From assembly GCA_003153055.1 (NCBI GenBank), contig PMBV01000206.1, positions 1 to 14,056 on the forward strand: DNA of 14,056 nucleotides, written 5' to 3'. The stretch's first letter is position 1. Each line of letters starts with the position of its first letter. The DNA is from Myxococcales bacterium. Lineage in GTDB: Bacteria; Myxococcota; Myxococcia; Myxococcales; Myxococcaceae. A program made the position numbers and the translations under genes. The notes beneath the pieces were generated by a model. That model was given only the letters and a program-made list of their open reading frames with translations, made no database searches and was not told the DNA's origin. Positions 1-7,581 of the stretch are shown piece after piece.

Positions 1-747
1 TACGGGGCGAGCGAGTGCAACCTGCTGTTCACCAATGGCTTCAACGTGCCGCGGACGGCCGGCTTCACGCCCCTGTCGTACGCGGTGGTGAAGATCGACC
101 ACGGCACCCAGCGGCCGTTCAAGGATATCCGCGGACGGCTGGTGAAGGCGAAGGCCGGTGAAGAGGGCCTCCTCTTGGCCGAGGTGACGCCTCGGGCGCC
201 CTTCGATGGCTACACCGACCAGCGCTCGAGCGAGGCGAAGCTGCTCCGCGACGCCTTTCAGACGGGCGACTGCTGGTTCGACACCGGTGACCTGGTGCGG
301 GAGCAGGGCTGGCGCCACGTGGCCTTCGTCGACCGGCTGGGAGACACCTTCCGCTGGAAGGGCGAGAACGTGTCGACCGCCGAGGTCGAGGCGGCGCTCC
401 TCGAGGCCCCGTTCGTCGAGCACGCGGCGGTGTATGGGGTCGAGGTCCCCGGGTACGACGGCCGCGCCGGCATGGCGGCGATCACCCTCAAGACGGCGCT
501 CGAGCCCGAGGCCCTGGAGCGGCTCCTGCGAGATCGACTGCCCGACTACGCCATTCCGCTCTTTCTGCGCATTCGGCAAACGCTCGAGACGACCGACACG
601 TTCAAGTTTCGCAAGGTCGAGCTCCGCGACGAAGGCATGAACCCCATGCGGGTGCAGGAGCCGCTGCTGGTGCGCCGTGACCAGACCTACCTCCCGCTCG
701 ACGCCGACCGGCTGGCAGACATCACCGAGGGGCGCGTCAAGCTCTAG
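1..747 (+). CDS. Long-chain acyl-CoA synthetase, FATP/FadD6 type (C-terminal part)
   Basis: The reading frame is open from base 1, so the 5' part of the gene lies outside the window; 248 residues are visible. The protein should activate long- or very-long-chain fatty acids to acyl-CoA with ATP. Seen, numbering from the first visible codon: YGASECN at residues 1-7, matching the YGATEGN adenylation motif of the FATP branch; WFDTGDL at 92-98 with the ribose-binding Asp97; the FATP signature DRLGDTFRWKGENV at 111-124; and TFKFRKVEL near 200-208, where Lys202 matches the conserved C-terminal catalytic lysine. The order of motifs fits the second half of a protein of about 600 residues. It lies 56 bp upstream of an acyl-CoA dehydrogenase on the same strand, supporting a fatty-acid catabolic role. 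Exact chain-length specificity cannot be read from sequence. The family call is firm; a bile-acid or other carboxylate substrate remains possible. Confidence 0.9.
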   Translation, partial: YGASECNLLFTNGFNVPRTAGFTPLSYAVVKIDHGTQRPFKDIRGRLVKAKAGEEGLLLAEVTPRAPFDGYTDQRSSEAKLLRDAFQTGDCWFDTGDLVREQGWRHVAFVDRLGDTFRWKGENVSTAEVEAALLEAPFVEHAAVYGVEVPGYDGRAGMAAITLKTALEPEALERLLRDRLPDYAIPLFLRIRQTLETTDTFKFRKVELRDEGMNPMRVQEPLLVRRDQTYLPLDADRLADITEGRVKL

Positions 748-793
748 CTCGGGTCGAGGGGCGTTCATTCAAGATGTCTCACAACAAACAACC

Positions 794-800
794 GAGGTGA
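794..800 (+). promoter_or_regulatory. Ribosome binding site of the acyl-CoA dehydrogenase gene
   Basis: GAGGTGA ends 3 bases before the ATG at 804. The leader just upstream (774-793) is A-rich compared with its surroundings, which fits an accessible translation start. It supports 804 as the start codon, which also gives the typical N-terminus of the family. Confidence 0.65.
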
Positions 801-803
801 GAG

Positions 804-2624
804 ATGCCACACTACAAAGCGCCGCTCCGCGACATGCGCTTCTTGCTCAACGAGGTCTTCGACTACCCGGCGCACTACGCTACCCAGCCGAGCGCTGCCG
901 ACGCCACCCCGGAGCTGGTCGAGGCGATCCTCGAGGGCGCGGCCACCTTCTGTGAAGAGGTGCTGGCGCCGCTGAACCTCTCGGGGGACCAAGAAGGCTG
1001 CACCCTGAAGGATGGCGAGGTCACCACGCCCAAGGGCTTCAAGGAGGCCTATGCCCAGTACGTCGCCGGAGGGTGGCAGGGCCTCGCGCACCCCAAGGAG
1101 TACGGGGGCCAGGCGCTGCCGATGTCGCTCAATCTCATCAAGTCAGAGCTGATGGGCACGGCGAACTGGTCGTTCACGATGTACCCCGGCTTGAGTCTCG
1201 GGTGCATGAACACGGTGTTTCAGTTCGGCACCAAGGCCCAGAAGGACCTCTACATGCCGCGGCTGGTGAGCGGCGAGTGGGCCGGCACCATGTGCCTGAC
1301 GGAGGCTCAGTGCGGCACCGATCTCGGGCAGATCAAGAGCAAGGCCGAGCCGCGCAGCGACGGCAGCTACGCCATTACCGGCACCAAGATCTTCATTTCC
1401 GCCGGCGAGCATGACCTCGCCTCGAACATCATTCACATCGTGCTGGCGCGGTTGCCCGGCGCACCCAAAGGCACCCGAGGCATCTCGCTGTTCATCGTGC
1501 CGAAGTTCCTCATCAACGCCGACGGCTCACTGGGCGCGCGCAACGCGGTGACCTGCGGCTCCATCGAGCACAAGATGGGCATTCGCGCGTCGGTCACCGC
1601 GGTGCTGAACTTCGACGAGGCCGTGGGCTATCTGATCGGCGAGCCGAACAAGGGCCTCGAGGCGATGTTCACCTTCATGAACACCGCGCGCATCGGCACC
1701 GCGGTGCAGGGCCTGGCCCACGCCGAGCTGTCGTATCAAGGATCGCTGCCCTACGCGAAGGAGCGCCGTTCGATGCGGGCGCTGTCGGGCAAGAAGGAGC
1801 CCGACCAGGTGGCCGACGCGTTGATCTGGCACGCCGACGTGCGGCGCATGCTGTTGACCCAGCGGGCCTTGGCCGAGGGCGCGCGCGCGATGATCTACAG
1901 CGCCGCCAAGCTGGCCGACGACATGGCGGTGGGGGTGGCCACCGGCGACAAGGCGAAATACGAGAAGTTCGACGACCAGCTCGGCTTCTTCACGCCCATC
2001 TTGAAGGGCTTCATCACCGAGATGGGGCTGGAGTGCGCCAACCTGGGGATGCAGGTGTTCGGCGGGCACGGCTACATCAAGGAGCACGGCATGGAGCAGA
2101 TCGCCCGTGACGCCCGCATCGCCACGCTGTACGAGGGCACCACTGGAATTCAGTCGCTCGACCTGCTGGGCCGCAAGGTGCTGCTCACCAGCAAGGGCAA
2201 GTGCATCTGGGACTTCACCAACGAGATGCTCGCCATGGCCACGCCGCACGTCGTCTCGAAGGGCTCCGTCGGCTCCATGGCGCGGGCGTGCGTCAGGCGG
2301 GCGGTGGAGTGGAAGGCGCTCACCTTGCGAATCATGCTCCGCGCCTCGAAGGACCGTGACGCGGTGAGCGCCGCGTCGTTCGACTACCTCATGTACTCGG
2401 GCTTCGTGATGATGGGGCACTCCTGGCTCAAGCAGGCCCTGGTGGCGAAGGAGAAGCTGGCCGGGGGAGGCAAGGAGACCCCCGACTTCTACACGGCCAA
2501 GCTCCAGACGGCCGAGTTCTACTTCGAGCGGCTGCTGCCCCGCGCCGACGCGCACCGCAAGACCATGCTCTCGCCCAGCCGGGTCGTCATGCAGATGGAC
2601 AACGAGCACTTCAGCTTTGCCTGA
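804..2624 (+). CDS. Acyl-CoA dehydrogenase, long DmdC/FadE5-like type
   Basis: This 606-residue flavoprotein should catalyse FAD-dependent alpha,beta-dehydrogenation of an acyl-CoA, the first step of beta-oxidation. The N-terminus MPHYKAPLRDMRFLLNEV is the short extension typical of the approximately 600-residue DmdC-like group. The FAD/substrate motif MCLTEAQCGTDLG is followed by YAITGTKIFISAGEHD, the central beta-domain signature. YEGTTGIQSLDLLGRKV carries Glu444 at the expected position of the catalytic base in this group. After about residue 470 comes an extra helical C-terminal domain found in the long forms but absent from classical 380-residue enzymes. The gene follows the acyl-CoA synthetase and precedes an acyltransferase on the same strand, probably as one transcript. 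Members include 3-methylmercaptopropionyl-CoA dehydrogenases and long-chain acyl-CoA dehydrogenases; the neighbours favour a fatty acyl substrate, but this is inference. Confidence 0.93.
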   Translation: MPHYKAPLRDMRFLLNEVFDYPAHYATQPSAADATPELVEAILEGAATFCEEVLAPLNLSGDQEGCTLKDGEVTTPKGFKEAYAQYVAGGWQGLAHPKEYGGQALPMSLNLIKSELMGTANWSFTMYPGLSLGCMNTVFQFGTKAQKDLYMPRLVSGEWAGTMCLTEAQCGTDLGQIKSKAEPRSDGSYAITGTKIFISAGEHDLASNIIHIVLARLPGAPKGTRGISLFIVPKFLINADGSLGARNAVTCGSIEHKMGIRASVTAVLNFDEAVGYLIGEPNKGLEAMFTFMNTARIGTAVQGLAHAELSYQGSLPYAKERRSMRALSGKKEPDQVADALIWHADVRRMLLTQRALAEGARAMIYSAAKLADDMAVGVATGDKAKYEKFDDQLGFFTPILKGFITEMGLECANLGMQVFGGHGYIKEHGMEQIARDARIATLYEGTTGIQSLDLLGRKVLLTSKGKCIWDFTNEMLAMATPHVVSKGSVGSMARACVRRAVEWKALTLRIMLRASKDRDAVSAASFDYLMYSGFVMMGHSWLKQALVAKEKLAGGGKETPDFYTAKLQTAEFYFERLLPRADAHRKTMLSPSRVVMQMDNEHFSFA

Positions 2625-2635
2625 GGTGTCTCCTC

Positions 2636-2662
2636 GCGCCCCGGCGCCTGGCCTCGGGGCGC
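2636..2662 (+). terminator. GC-rich intergenic hairpin without a T tract
   Basis: GCGCCCCG (2636-2643) and CGGGGCGC (2655-2662) form a perfect 8-bp stem, extendable by one G-U pair, with an 11-base loop. It sits 12 bases after the stop of the acyl-CoA dehydrogenase gene and 5 bases before the GGAGGA ribosome binding site of the next gene. No run of T follows, so it is not a classical intrinsic terminator. It may act as a partial terminator, an mRNA 3' end stabiliser or a processing site. The structure is seen directly; the role is inferred. Confidence 0.4.
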
Positions 2663-2681
2663 AGCACGGAGGAACGACACG

Positions 2682-3317
2682 ATGCGCGACGAAGAGAAGG
2701 TGACCTCGGGTCAGGGAGCGACGGACGGCCGGCGGCCCCTTGGCGTTCGTGTCGCGCGCGCGGGCCTCGGTGCCCTGGGGGGCTGGAGGTACGTCGGCGA
2801 GGTGCCCGCGGTTCCCAAGGCGGTCTGCCTGGCCGTGCCACACACCGACAACCTCGACGGGCTGTTGATGGTTCTTCTGGCCCAGTCGGTTGGAATGTCG
2901 ATCTCCTGGATGGTGAAAGACGCCTGGACCAAGCCTCCCGTGGGGTGGCTGGTGCGGGGTTTCGGCGGCGTGCCCGTCGATCGCCGCAAGGCCAACGGCA
3001 TGGTCGGGCAGATGGTCGCTCAATTCGAGCGCCAGGAGCGGCTGTACCTGGTCATTCCTCCCGAGGGCACTCGCACGCGCGCCGAGCACTGGAGGTCTGG
3101 CTTCTATCGCATCGCGCTGGGGGCCAAGGTGCCGGTCGTGCCGGGCTTCCTCGACTACCGCACCAAGGTCGGCGGGTTCGGCGAGCCCATCGAGATGACG
3201 GGAGACGTGCGCCACGACATGGATCGGCTCCGTGCGTTCTATGGGGTCGACGCGGCTGCCATGGCGCGGCACCCGGAGAAGTTCGGGCCGATCCGTTTGG
3301 CCGAGGAAAGTCGCTGA
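2682..3317 (+). CDS. PlsC-like 1-acyl-glycerol-3-phosphate acyltransferase family protein
   Basis: This 211-residue protein belongs to the lysophosphatidate acyltransferase superfamily, which transfers acyl groups from acyl-CoA or acyl-ACP to lysophospholipids or related acceptors at the membrane. The catalytic HX4D motif is HTDNLD with His54 and Asp59; the acceptor-binding block GGVPVDRRKANG lies near residues 95-106; the third motif is PPEGTR at 126-131 with Glu128; and VPVVPGFLDY follows as the fourth block. It is short and lacks clear transmembrane helices, like the soluble or peripheral group that is often not the main PlsC of the cell. GGAGGA at 2668-2673 lies 8 bases before the ATG, so the start is well supported. 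Its place after acyl-CoA synthetase and dehydrogenase genes suggests use of acyl-CoA for lipid remodelling. The exact acceptor is unknown. Confidence 0.85.
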   Translation: MRDEEKVTSGQGATDGRRPLGVRVARAGLGALGGWRYVGEVPAVPKAVCLAVPHTDNLDGLLMVLLAQSVGMSISWMVKDAWTKPPVGWLVRGFGGVPVDRRKANGMVGQMVAQFERQERLYLVIPPEGTRTRAEHWRSGFYRIALGAKVPVVPGFLDYRTKVGGFGEPIEMTGDVRHDMDRLRAFYGVDAAAMARHPEKFGPIRLAEESR

Positions 3318-3373
3318 CGCCGACAGCGCGTCGCGTCATCGCCGAGAACTTGGACTTCACCGTTTCGCCTCGG

Positions 3374-3403
3374 TTCTCACACGTCCTAATTTGAACTTAT
3401 ATT
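3374..3403 (+). promoter_or_regulatory. Candidate sigma70-like promoter of the lipoprotein-OmpW operon
   Basis: TTCTCA (3374-3379) and TATATT (3398-3403) are separated by 18 bp and match the -35 and -10 consensus at 4/6 and 5/6 positions. They lie in the only markedly AT-rich stretch of the window. Transcription would start near 3410, leaving a leader of about 70 bases before the ATG at 3482. An alternative -35 element TTGAAC occurs at 3391-3396 but lacks a good -10 partner. This is pattern matching only. Confidence 0.4.
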
Positions 3404-3446
3404 TACCATTTGGTAGGTCATCGCTTACCAGATGGCCAAGGTTCAA
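3391..3446. promoter_or_regulatory. Nested inverted repeats, candidate operator or leader hairpin
   Basis: CCATTTGGTA (3406-3415) and TACCAGATGG (3426-3435) are inverted repeats matching at 9 of 10 positions, with the tenth able to form a G-U pair and a 10-base loop. The left half is itself part of the palindrome TACCA-TT-TGGTA (3404-3415). The whole is enclosed by TTGAAC (3391-3396) and its exact inverse GTTCAA (3441-3446). It overlaps the predicted transcription start, so it could be a dimeric repressor site or a 5' leader hairpin. Neither role has direct evidence. Confidence 0.4.
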
Positions 3447-3481
3447 GGCACCGGGAGTTTTTAGCCCAAGAGGAACGAACG

Positions 3482-6400
3482 ATGACGCGACACGCTGATC
3501 ACGTTGTGGGGAATCTCGAGGGCACCGGCCTCACGCCGAGAATCGCGGCCGCCTTCGTCGCGCTCTGGGTGGCGGGTTGCACTTCGTCTTCCTCCTCGGA
3601 CACGACGTTGGCCGACCTCGTCTTGACCCCGCCCGGGCCGGGGGTGGTCTTCAGCTATCCCGTCGATGGCCAGTACGACGTGACCGCCGGCACCGTGATG
3701 TTGCTGACCTTCTCCGACCCCCTGCCGGTGCCGCTCTTGGGCGCTGACGCGGGCATGGGGGGTTACGGCGCGTGCTCCAAGGCCGGCAATCAGGTGCTGG
3801 GAACCTTCTGTGTCGAGGGGCCCAGCGGCTTCGTCGACGGCCTGCTCCACCTCGATGGTGCGAGGCTGAGCTTCGCGCCAACGGGTGGGTTTGCCCAGGG
3901 CGCCACCTACCGGGTCTACGCGCGACCGGCGATGCTCGACGGAGGCACCAACCTCCCTGCCGCCGCGCCGCTCCTCACCTTCCACACCCGCGGCGTCCGC
4001 ACCCTGGCTGGGGCGGCCGCGAGCCTGCTGACGTTGAACGGCTTCCCGCTGTTAGCCGACGGAGGCACCGCGGAGCCGATGCTCGACGAGGTTCCACTTC
4101 GCCTGGTCTTCTCCGAGCCCCTCGACCCGGCCACCCTGACCTCGCAGAGCGCTCGCCTGGTTCATCTGGCTGATTCGACGTCTGTCGATGGGCAGCTCGC
4201 GACCGATGGCATTCATCTGACCTTCGACTCCGCGGCGACGCTGACCGCGGGAGACGCCTACCGGTTTGTCCTCACCACCGCGGTGCACGATCTGGGTGGA
4301 GAGCCCATCGCGCCGGTGGCCATCGATTTCGTCCCCCGCCGCATGGCCGTTCCCGACGCCGGGCTCTACCCGCTCAGCCTGACCGTCGAGCCACCGTGGG
4401 TCGCTGGCGTCGCCCAGCCAGAGTCGAAGATCGCGTCCTTGTCGGCGAACAGCACACTCCTCTCCGCTCCGCTGTTGGGGACGAACATTCTCGGGGTGAC
4501 GAGCGGCGGGCTCGACACGCTGGTGGGAGACCCTCAGGTGATGGGCACTCCGATTCCGATGATCATCAGGCGGGGCCAGCGCCTCGACCTCACCTCGCTG
4601 CCGATCCGCTTCGGCGGCGTGCTCGAGGCGGGGCTCGCGACCGGCGTGGTGCACTTCACGATGCTGACCGATGCATCTGGCTTTCTCTTTCGGAACCCGC
4701 TCCGCGCCGCCGAGCAGGAGCCCGATGACGCGCAGTCGCCGGTGTACGTCGAGCTGACGATGGACGCCGTGGTGACCAGCGAGGACCCGCACGGGAACGT
4801 CATCGCCACGCAGACGGTGATGGGCATTCACCTGATGGGCCTCTCGACCCTCGACGGTGACCAGCTCGCGATCGAGAACGCCGGCGCCATGGACTTCAGC
4901 ACCCTCGGCATCAACGTGGCCCCGGTCAACCTCGCCATGAGGTTCCGCACCGGCGCGAAGGCAGCGGTCGCGCCGCTCTCGGTGCCGAGCCTCATCTCGT
5001 CGTTTCCCGCGGCGAGCGCGACGGGCATCTCACCGGGTGACCCCCTCGAGCTCAACTTCTCCGCCCCCCTCGACCCCGGGTACCTGCGTGACGGGGTGGA
5101 GCTCACCCTGGCCGAGGGCGCCACGGTCATACCGGTCACCACCCAGCTCCAGGGCGGGACGGTCGTCATTCGTCCGTCGAGGCGGCTCGACGATGGCGTC
5201 GCGGTCAGGCTCACCTATACGGGGCTCAGGTCGCTGGCCGGCGAGGCGGTGGCGAACGGCACGCTGTCGTACACCACCGGAGTCATCACCTCGACCATGG
5301 CGGCGCCACCCATCATCACCGGCATCTCGCCTGGCGCGCCCTGTGCGATCACCGGCAACGCTCCGGGGCACTGCGCGGGAGGGCTCTCGAACGACACGAG
5401 CTACCAGCCCTTCTCGCTGTCGAGCAATCGAGACATTCATGTGCAGTTCAGTCAGCCGATGGACCCCGCCTCTCTGACGCTGGGGACCGGCTGTGGTCAG
5501 GGCAGTATTCGGGTCGAGAGCCTCAACGCCAACGGCCAGTGCGCCGGCGTGGTGCCAGGCACGCTCACCAAGCGCGACCGCGAGCTCCGCTTCCAGTCGA
5601 ACCAGCCTTGGACGGTGGGGGGCGCCTATCGTCTCACGCTGGTGGGTGGCAGCGACACGAGCTGCGGCGCTGGGGAGATCTGCGGGCGAAACGGCCAGCC
5701 GCTGAACACCGACCCACTCGCTGGGGCCAAGGCTGCCAAGGCGGGCGGCCCCGACGTGGTCATCACCTTCACCGGAGCGGCCGCGACGCCCGACAGCTAT
5801 CAGCCCCTCGAGAGCGAGCCGTTCGCCGACATGAACGGCAACGGCTACCTGGACGCGGCGGAGACCCCCAATGACAAGAACCGGGTGGTGATGGAGCTGG
5901 GCGGGTTCGGCGGCCTCATCACCAACGCCAGTTTGGTGGGTGATGACTGTATGGCTGATCGGCCCGGCCAGCAGGTCTGCTCGTATGTGCACGCGACCTT
6001 GCCCTCATCGGTCGGGGGTCTCCTGGCCCGCTGCCCGGTCGATGCCTCGGGGCAACCCGCGACGGCGACCAAGCCGTGCATTCAGGTGCAAGTCTACCCG
6101 AACTCGATCATCGGGACGTCGATTACAATGAACACCACGGCGCTCGGGATCATTCCCATCACCAACGTGGCGACGGGAGTGATGGTAATGCGACTGCGAG
6201 AGATGGGTGCGCCCATCTACGGCTACATCTTGAATGAGCCGGGGGTCGCCGACCCTCAGTTCGTCATCACCAACAACGTCTACTTCGACAACCCTGACAT
6301 CTCGATTCCGCTCGCCACCGAAGACCTGCACAGCAAGGAGCTGGTCGTCACGTTGAAGGGGCCGGTGACCTTCAGGCCAGACGGGCGAATGGACGTGGCT

Positions 6401-6526
6401 CTCAAGAGCACTGGTGAGGTCACCGTGAGGGCAAACATCTCGGCGCTCTTCATTCCAGGCACCATCGACCTCAAGATCCCCGCGGGAGAAATGCGGATCA
6501 CCCTCGCCGGGCCGCTGCTGCGATGA
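3482..6526 (+). CDS. Large lipoprotein with SbsA-like Ig domains
   Basis: The start at 3482 is chosen over the TTG at 3410 because AGAGGAAC (3469-3476) precedes it and because the resulting N-terminus is a lipoprotein signal: basic start, hydrophobic IAAAFVALWVAGC and lipobox VAGC with Cys33, followed by a Ser-rich linker. The mature protein (about 980 residues) contains several SbsA/Big_5-like beta-sandwich units, recognisable by repeated phrases of the type 'L.FS.PLDP..L': near residues 57-170, 190-290, 503-600 and 610-765. The residues between 290 and 500 and after 800 are beta-rich without a recognised family. DMNGNGYLDAAE at 783-794 resembles an EF-hand/dockerin calcium loop. Several Cys in the 615-830 region could form disulfides in the periplasm or at the surface. 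Its stop overlaps the start of the OmpW-like gene, so the two products are probably made together and may interact at the outer membrane. The specific function is not known. Confidence 0.85.
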   Translation: MTRHADHVVGNLEGTGLTPRIAAAFVALWVAGCTSSSSSDTTLADLVLTPPGPGVVFSYPVDGQYDVTAGTVMLLTFSDPLPVPLLGADAGMGGYGACSKAGNQVLGTFCVEGPSGFVDGLLHLDGARLSFAPTGGFAQGATYRVYARPAMLDGGTNLPAAAPLLTFHTRGVRTLAGAAASLLTLNGFPLLADGGTAEPMLDEVPLRLVFSEPLDPATLTSQSARLVHLADSTSVDGQLATDGIHLTFDSAATLTAGDAYRFVLTTAVHDLGGEPIAPVAIDFVPRRMAVPDAGLYPLSLTVEPPWVAGVAQPESKIASLSANSTLLSAPLLGTNILGVTSGGLDTLVGDPQVMGTPIPMIIRRGQRLDLTSLPIRFGGVLEAGLATGVVHFTMLTDASGFLFRNPLRAAEQEPDDAQSPVYVELTMDAVVTSEDPHGNVIATQTVMGIHLMGLSTLDGDQLAIENAGAMDFSTLGINVAPVNLAMRFRTGAKAAVAPLSVPSLISSFPAASATGISPGDPLELNFSAPLDPGYLRDGVELTLAEGATVIPVTTQLQGGTVVIRPSRRLDDGVAVRLTYTGLRSLAGEAVANGTLSYTTGVITSTMAAPPIITGISPGAPCAITGNAPGHCAGGLSNDTSYQPFSLSSNRDIHVQFSQPMDPASLTLGTGCGQGSIRVESLNANGQCAGVVPGTLTKRDRELRFQSNQPWTVGGAYRLTLVGGSDTSCGAGEICGRNGQPLNTDPLAGAKAAKAGGPDVVITFTGAAATPDSYQPLESEPFADMNGNGYLDAAETPNDKNRVVMELGGFGGLITNASLVGDDCMADRPGQQVCSYVHATLPSSVGGLLARCPVDASGQPATATKPCIQVQVYPNSIIGTSITMNTTALGIIPITNVATGVMVMRLREMGAPIYGYILNEPGVADPQFVITNNVYFDNPDISIPLATEDLHSKELVVTLKGPVTFRPDGRMDVALKSTGEVTVRANISALFIPGTIDLKIPAGEMRITLAGPLLR

Positions 6527-7494
6527 GGCCAACGGTGCGACGAGGAGCCTGCCTGCTGCTGGTGTGCCTGATGCCGAGCGCCGTCGCGTTCGGTCACTCG
6601 AGCACGACGAGGCTGGCGAAGGTGGAGCGGGGCATGCCTGCCGAACCCGAGGATCCCACCGCTGAAGTCGACGTGTCCCCAGCGGCGGTGCCACCTCCGG
6701 CCGCTGGCGTCGCGGTGCCCACTGAGGCGGTGCCGTTCGCGAAGGGCGACAGCTGGTACGGCTTCTACTTCCGTCTCGGCGGGCTGTTCATCGCCCCGAC
6801 CGGCCGGAGCAAAGAAGTGGAGTTGGTCAACGTGAGCCCGATGGCCCACCTGTCGGGAGTGACCGACGGGCCAATCGCTGGCTCCTGGTCGTCGTTGGGC
6901 AGCAACCTGATGGCCGCCGCGACCATCGGCTGGGCGCCTCCGATCCTGAACCGGCAGCTCTCCATCGAGACGATCCTCGCGCTCCCCTTCGCGCAGAAGA
7001 TGTACTTGGGAGGGACGGTGGCGAACACGTCACTGGCGCCCATGGCCCTCGGGGTGCTGCCAACGGGAGTGCCGCCGCTGGGCTCCGAGCTGGGCGAGGT
7101 GACGGTGCTGCCCCCGGTGGTGACGCTGGTGTACCGCTTCTTCCCAGCCTGGCGAGTTCGTCCGTACGTCGGTCTTGGAGCCAGCCTCCTCATCGTGATG
7201 GGGGCGAAGATCACCAACCCGGTGATTTCGGAGGTATCGCAGCCCAAGGTCGAGATTCCTCCCAAGCTGGGGTGGGTGGTGCAGGGTGGCGTCGAGGTTC
7301 GCCTGTTCGGGTCGTTCTTTCTCACCGGTGACTTCAAGTACATCGGTGGGCTCGATCTCACCGCGAAGGTGAGCAACATCTGGGTGCGGTTGCCGAAGCT
7401 CCCGCTCTATGGAGCCACGAGGGTCGGGGACAACATCGTGAGGGTCTCGGTCAATCCAATCGTCGTGCAGCTCGGAATCGGCATGAACCTCTGA
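6523..7494 (+). CDS. OmpW-family outer membrane beta-barrel protein
   Basis: The start codon ATG at 6523 overlaps the TGA of the lipoprotein gene (ATGA), indicating translational coupling. The 323-residue product has a signal peptide (RRGACLLLVCLMPSAVA, likely cleavage after residue 22) and then a Pro/Ala-rich linker to about residue 70. The barrel region starts at WYGFYFRLGGLFIAPTG. The segment LPPVVTLVYRFFPAWRVRPY followed by VGLGASLL matches the best conserved stretch of OmpW proteins, and GSFFLTGDFKYIGG matches the later strand that contains the conserved Asp-x-Lys/Arg-Tyr. The C-terminus VNPIVVQLGIGMNL is a typical final beta strand, although it ends in Leu rather than Phe. OmpW proteins form small eight-stranded barrels with a hydrophobic lateral channel; this one is longer because of the linker and extended loops. 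Transport of small hydrophobic molecules is the likely role, by family inference. Confidence 0.82.
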   Translation: MRPTVRRGACLLLVCLMPSAVAFGHSSTTRLAKVERGMPAEPEDPTAEVDVSPAAVPPPAAGVAVPTEAVPFAKGDSWYGFYFRLGGLFIAPTGRSKEVELVNVSPMAHLSGVTDGPIAGSWSSLGSNLMAAATIGWAPPILNRQLSIETILALPFAQKMYLGGTVANTSLAPMALGVLPTGVPPLGSELGEVTVLPPVVTLVYRFFPAWRVRPYVGLGASLLIVMGAKITNPVISEVSQPKVEIPPKLGWVVQGGVEVRLFGSFFLTGDFKYIGGLDLTAKVSNIWVRLPKLPLYGATRVGDNIVRVSVNPIVVQLGIGMNL

Positions 7495-7536
7495 CCCGAT
7501 ACTCGAATCTCCGTCATCCTGTCTTCGCCACTCCCT

Positions 7537-7565
7537 CCCGCGGGGTCCGCTGTTGGCCCCGTGGG
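7537..7565 (+). terminator. GC-rich intergenic hairpin between OmpW and START genes
   Basis: CCCGCGGGG (7537-7545) pairs with CCCCGTGGG (7557-7565) over 9 bp with one G-U pair and an 11-base loop. No T tract follows. It lies 42 bases after the OmpW-like stop codon and 7 bases before the next ribosome binding site, a placement much like the hairpin at 2636-2662. Attenuation, RNA 3' end protection or a U-tract-less terminator are all possible. Confidence 0.35.
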
Positions 7566-7581
7566 CTCACCCGAGGTGACC

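Noticed and set aside
1527..3272. Long open frame of 581 codons on the minus strand
   Set aside because: It lies antisense to the acyl-CoA dehydrogenase and acyltransferase genes, is rich in His, Arg, Gly and Pro as expected from a GC-rich reverse frame, and shows no family motif.
3315..3338. Possible terminator hairpin TGACGC/GCGTCA after the acyltransferase gene
   Set aside because: The stem is only 6 bp with a 12-base loop, starts in the stop codon and has no T tract.
3410..3481. Upstream extension of the lipoprotein gene from a TTG codon
   Set aside because: It would run through the predicted operator region, has no ribosome binding site and would bury the lipoprotein signal behind 24 extra residues.
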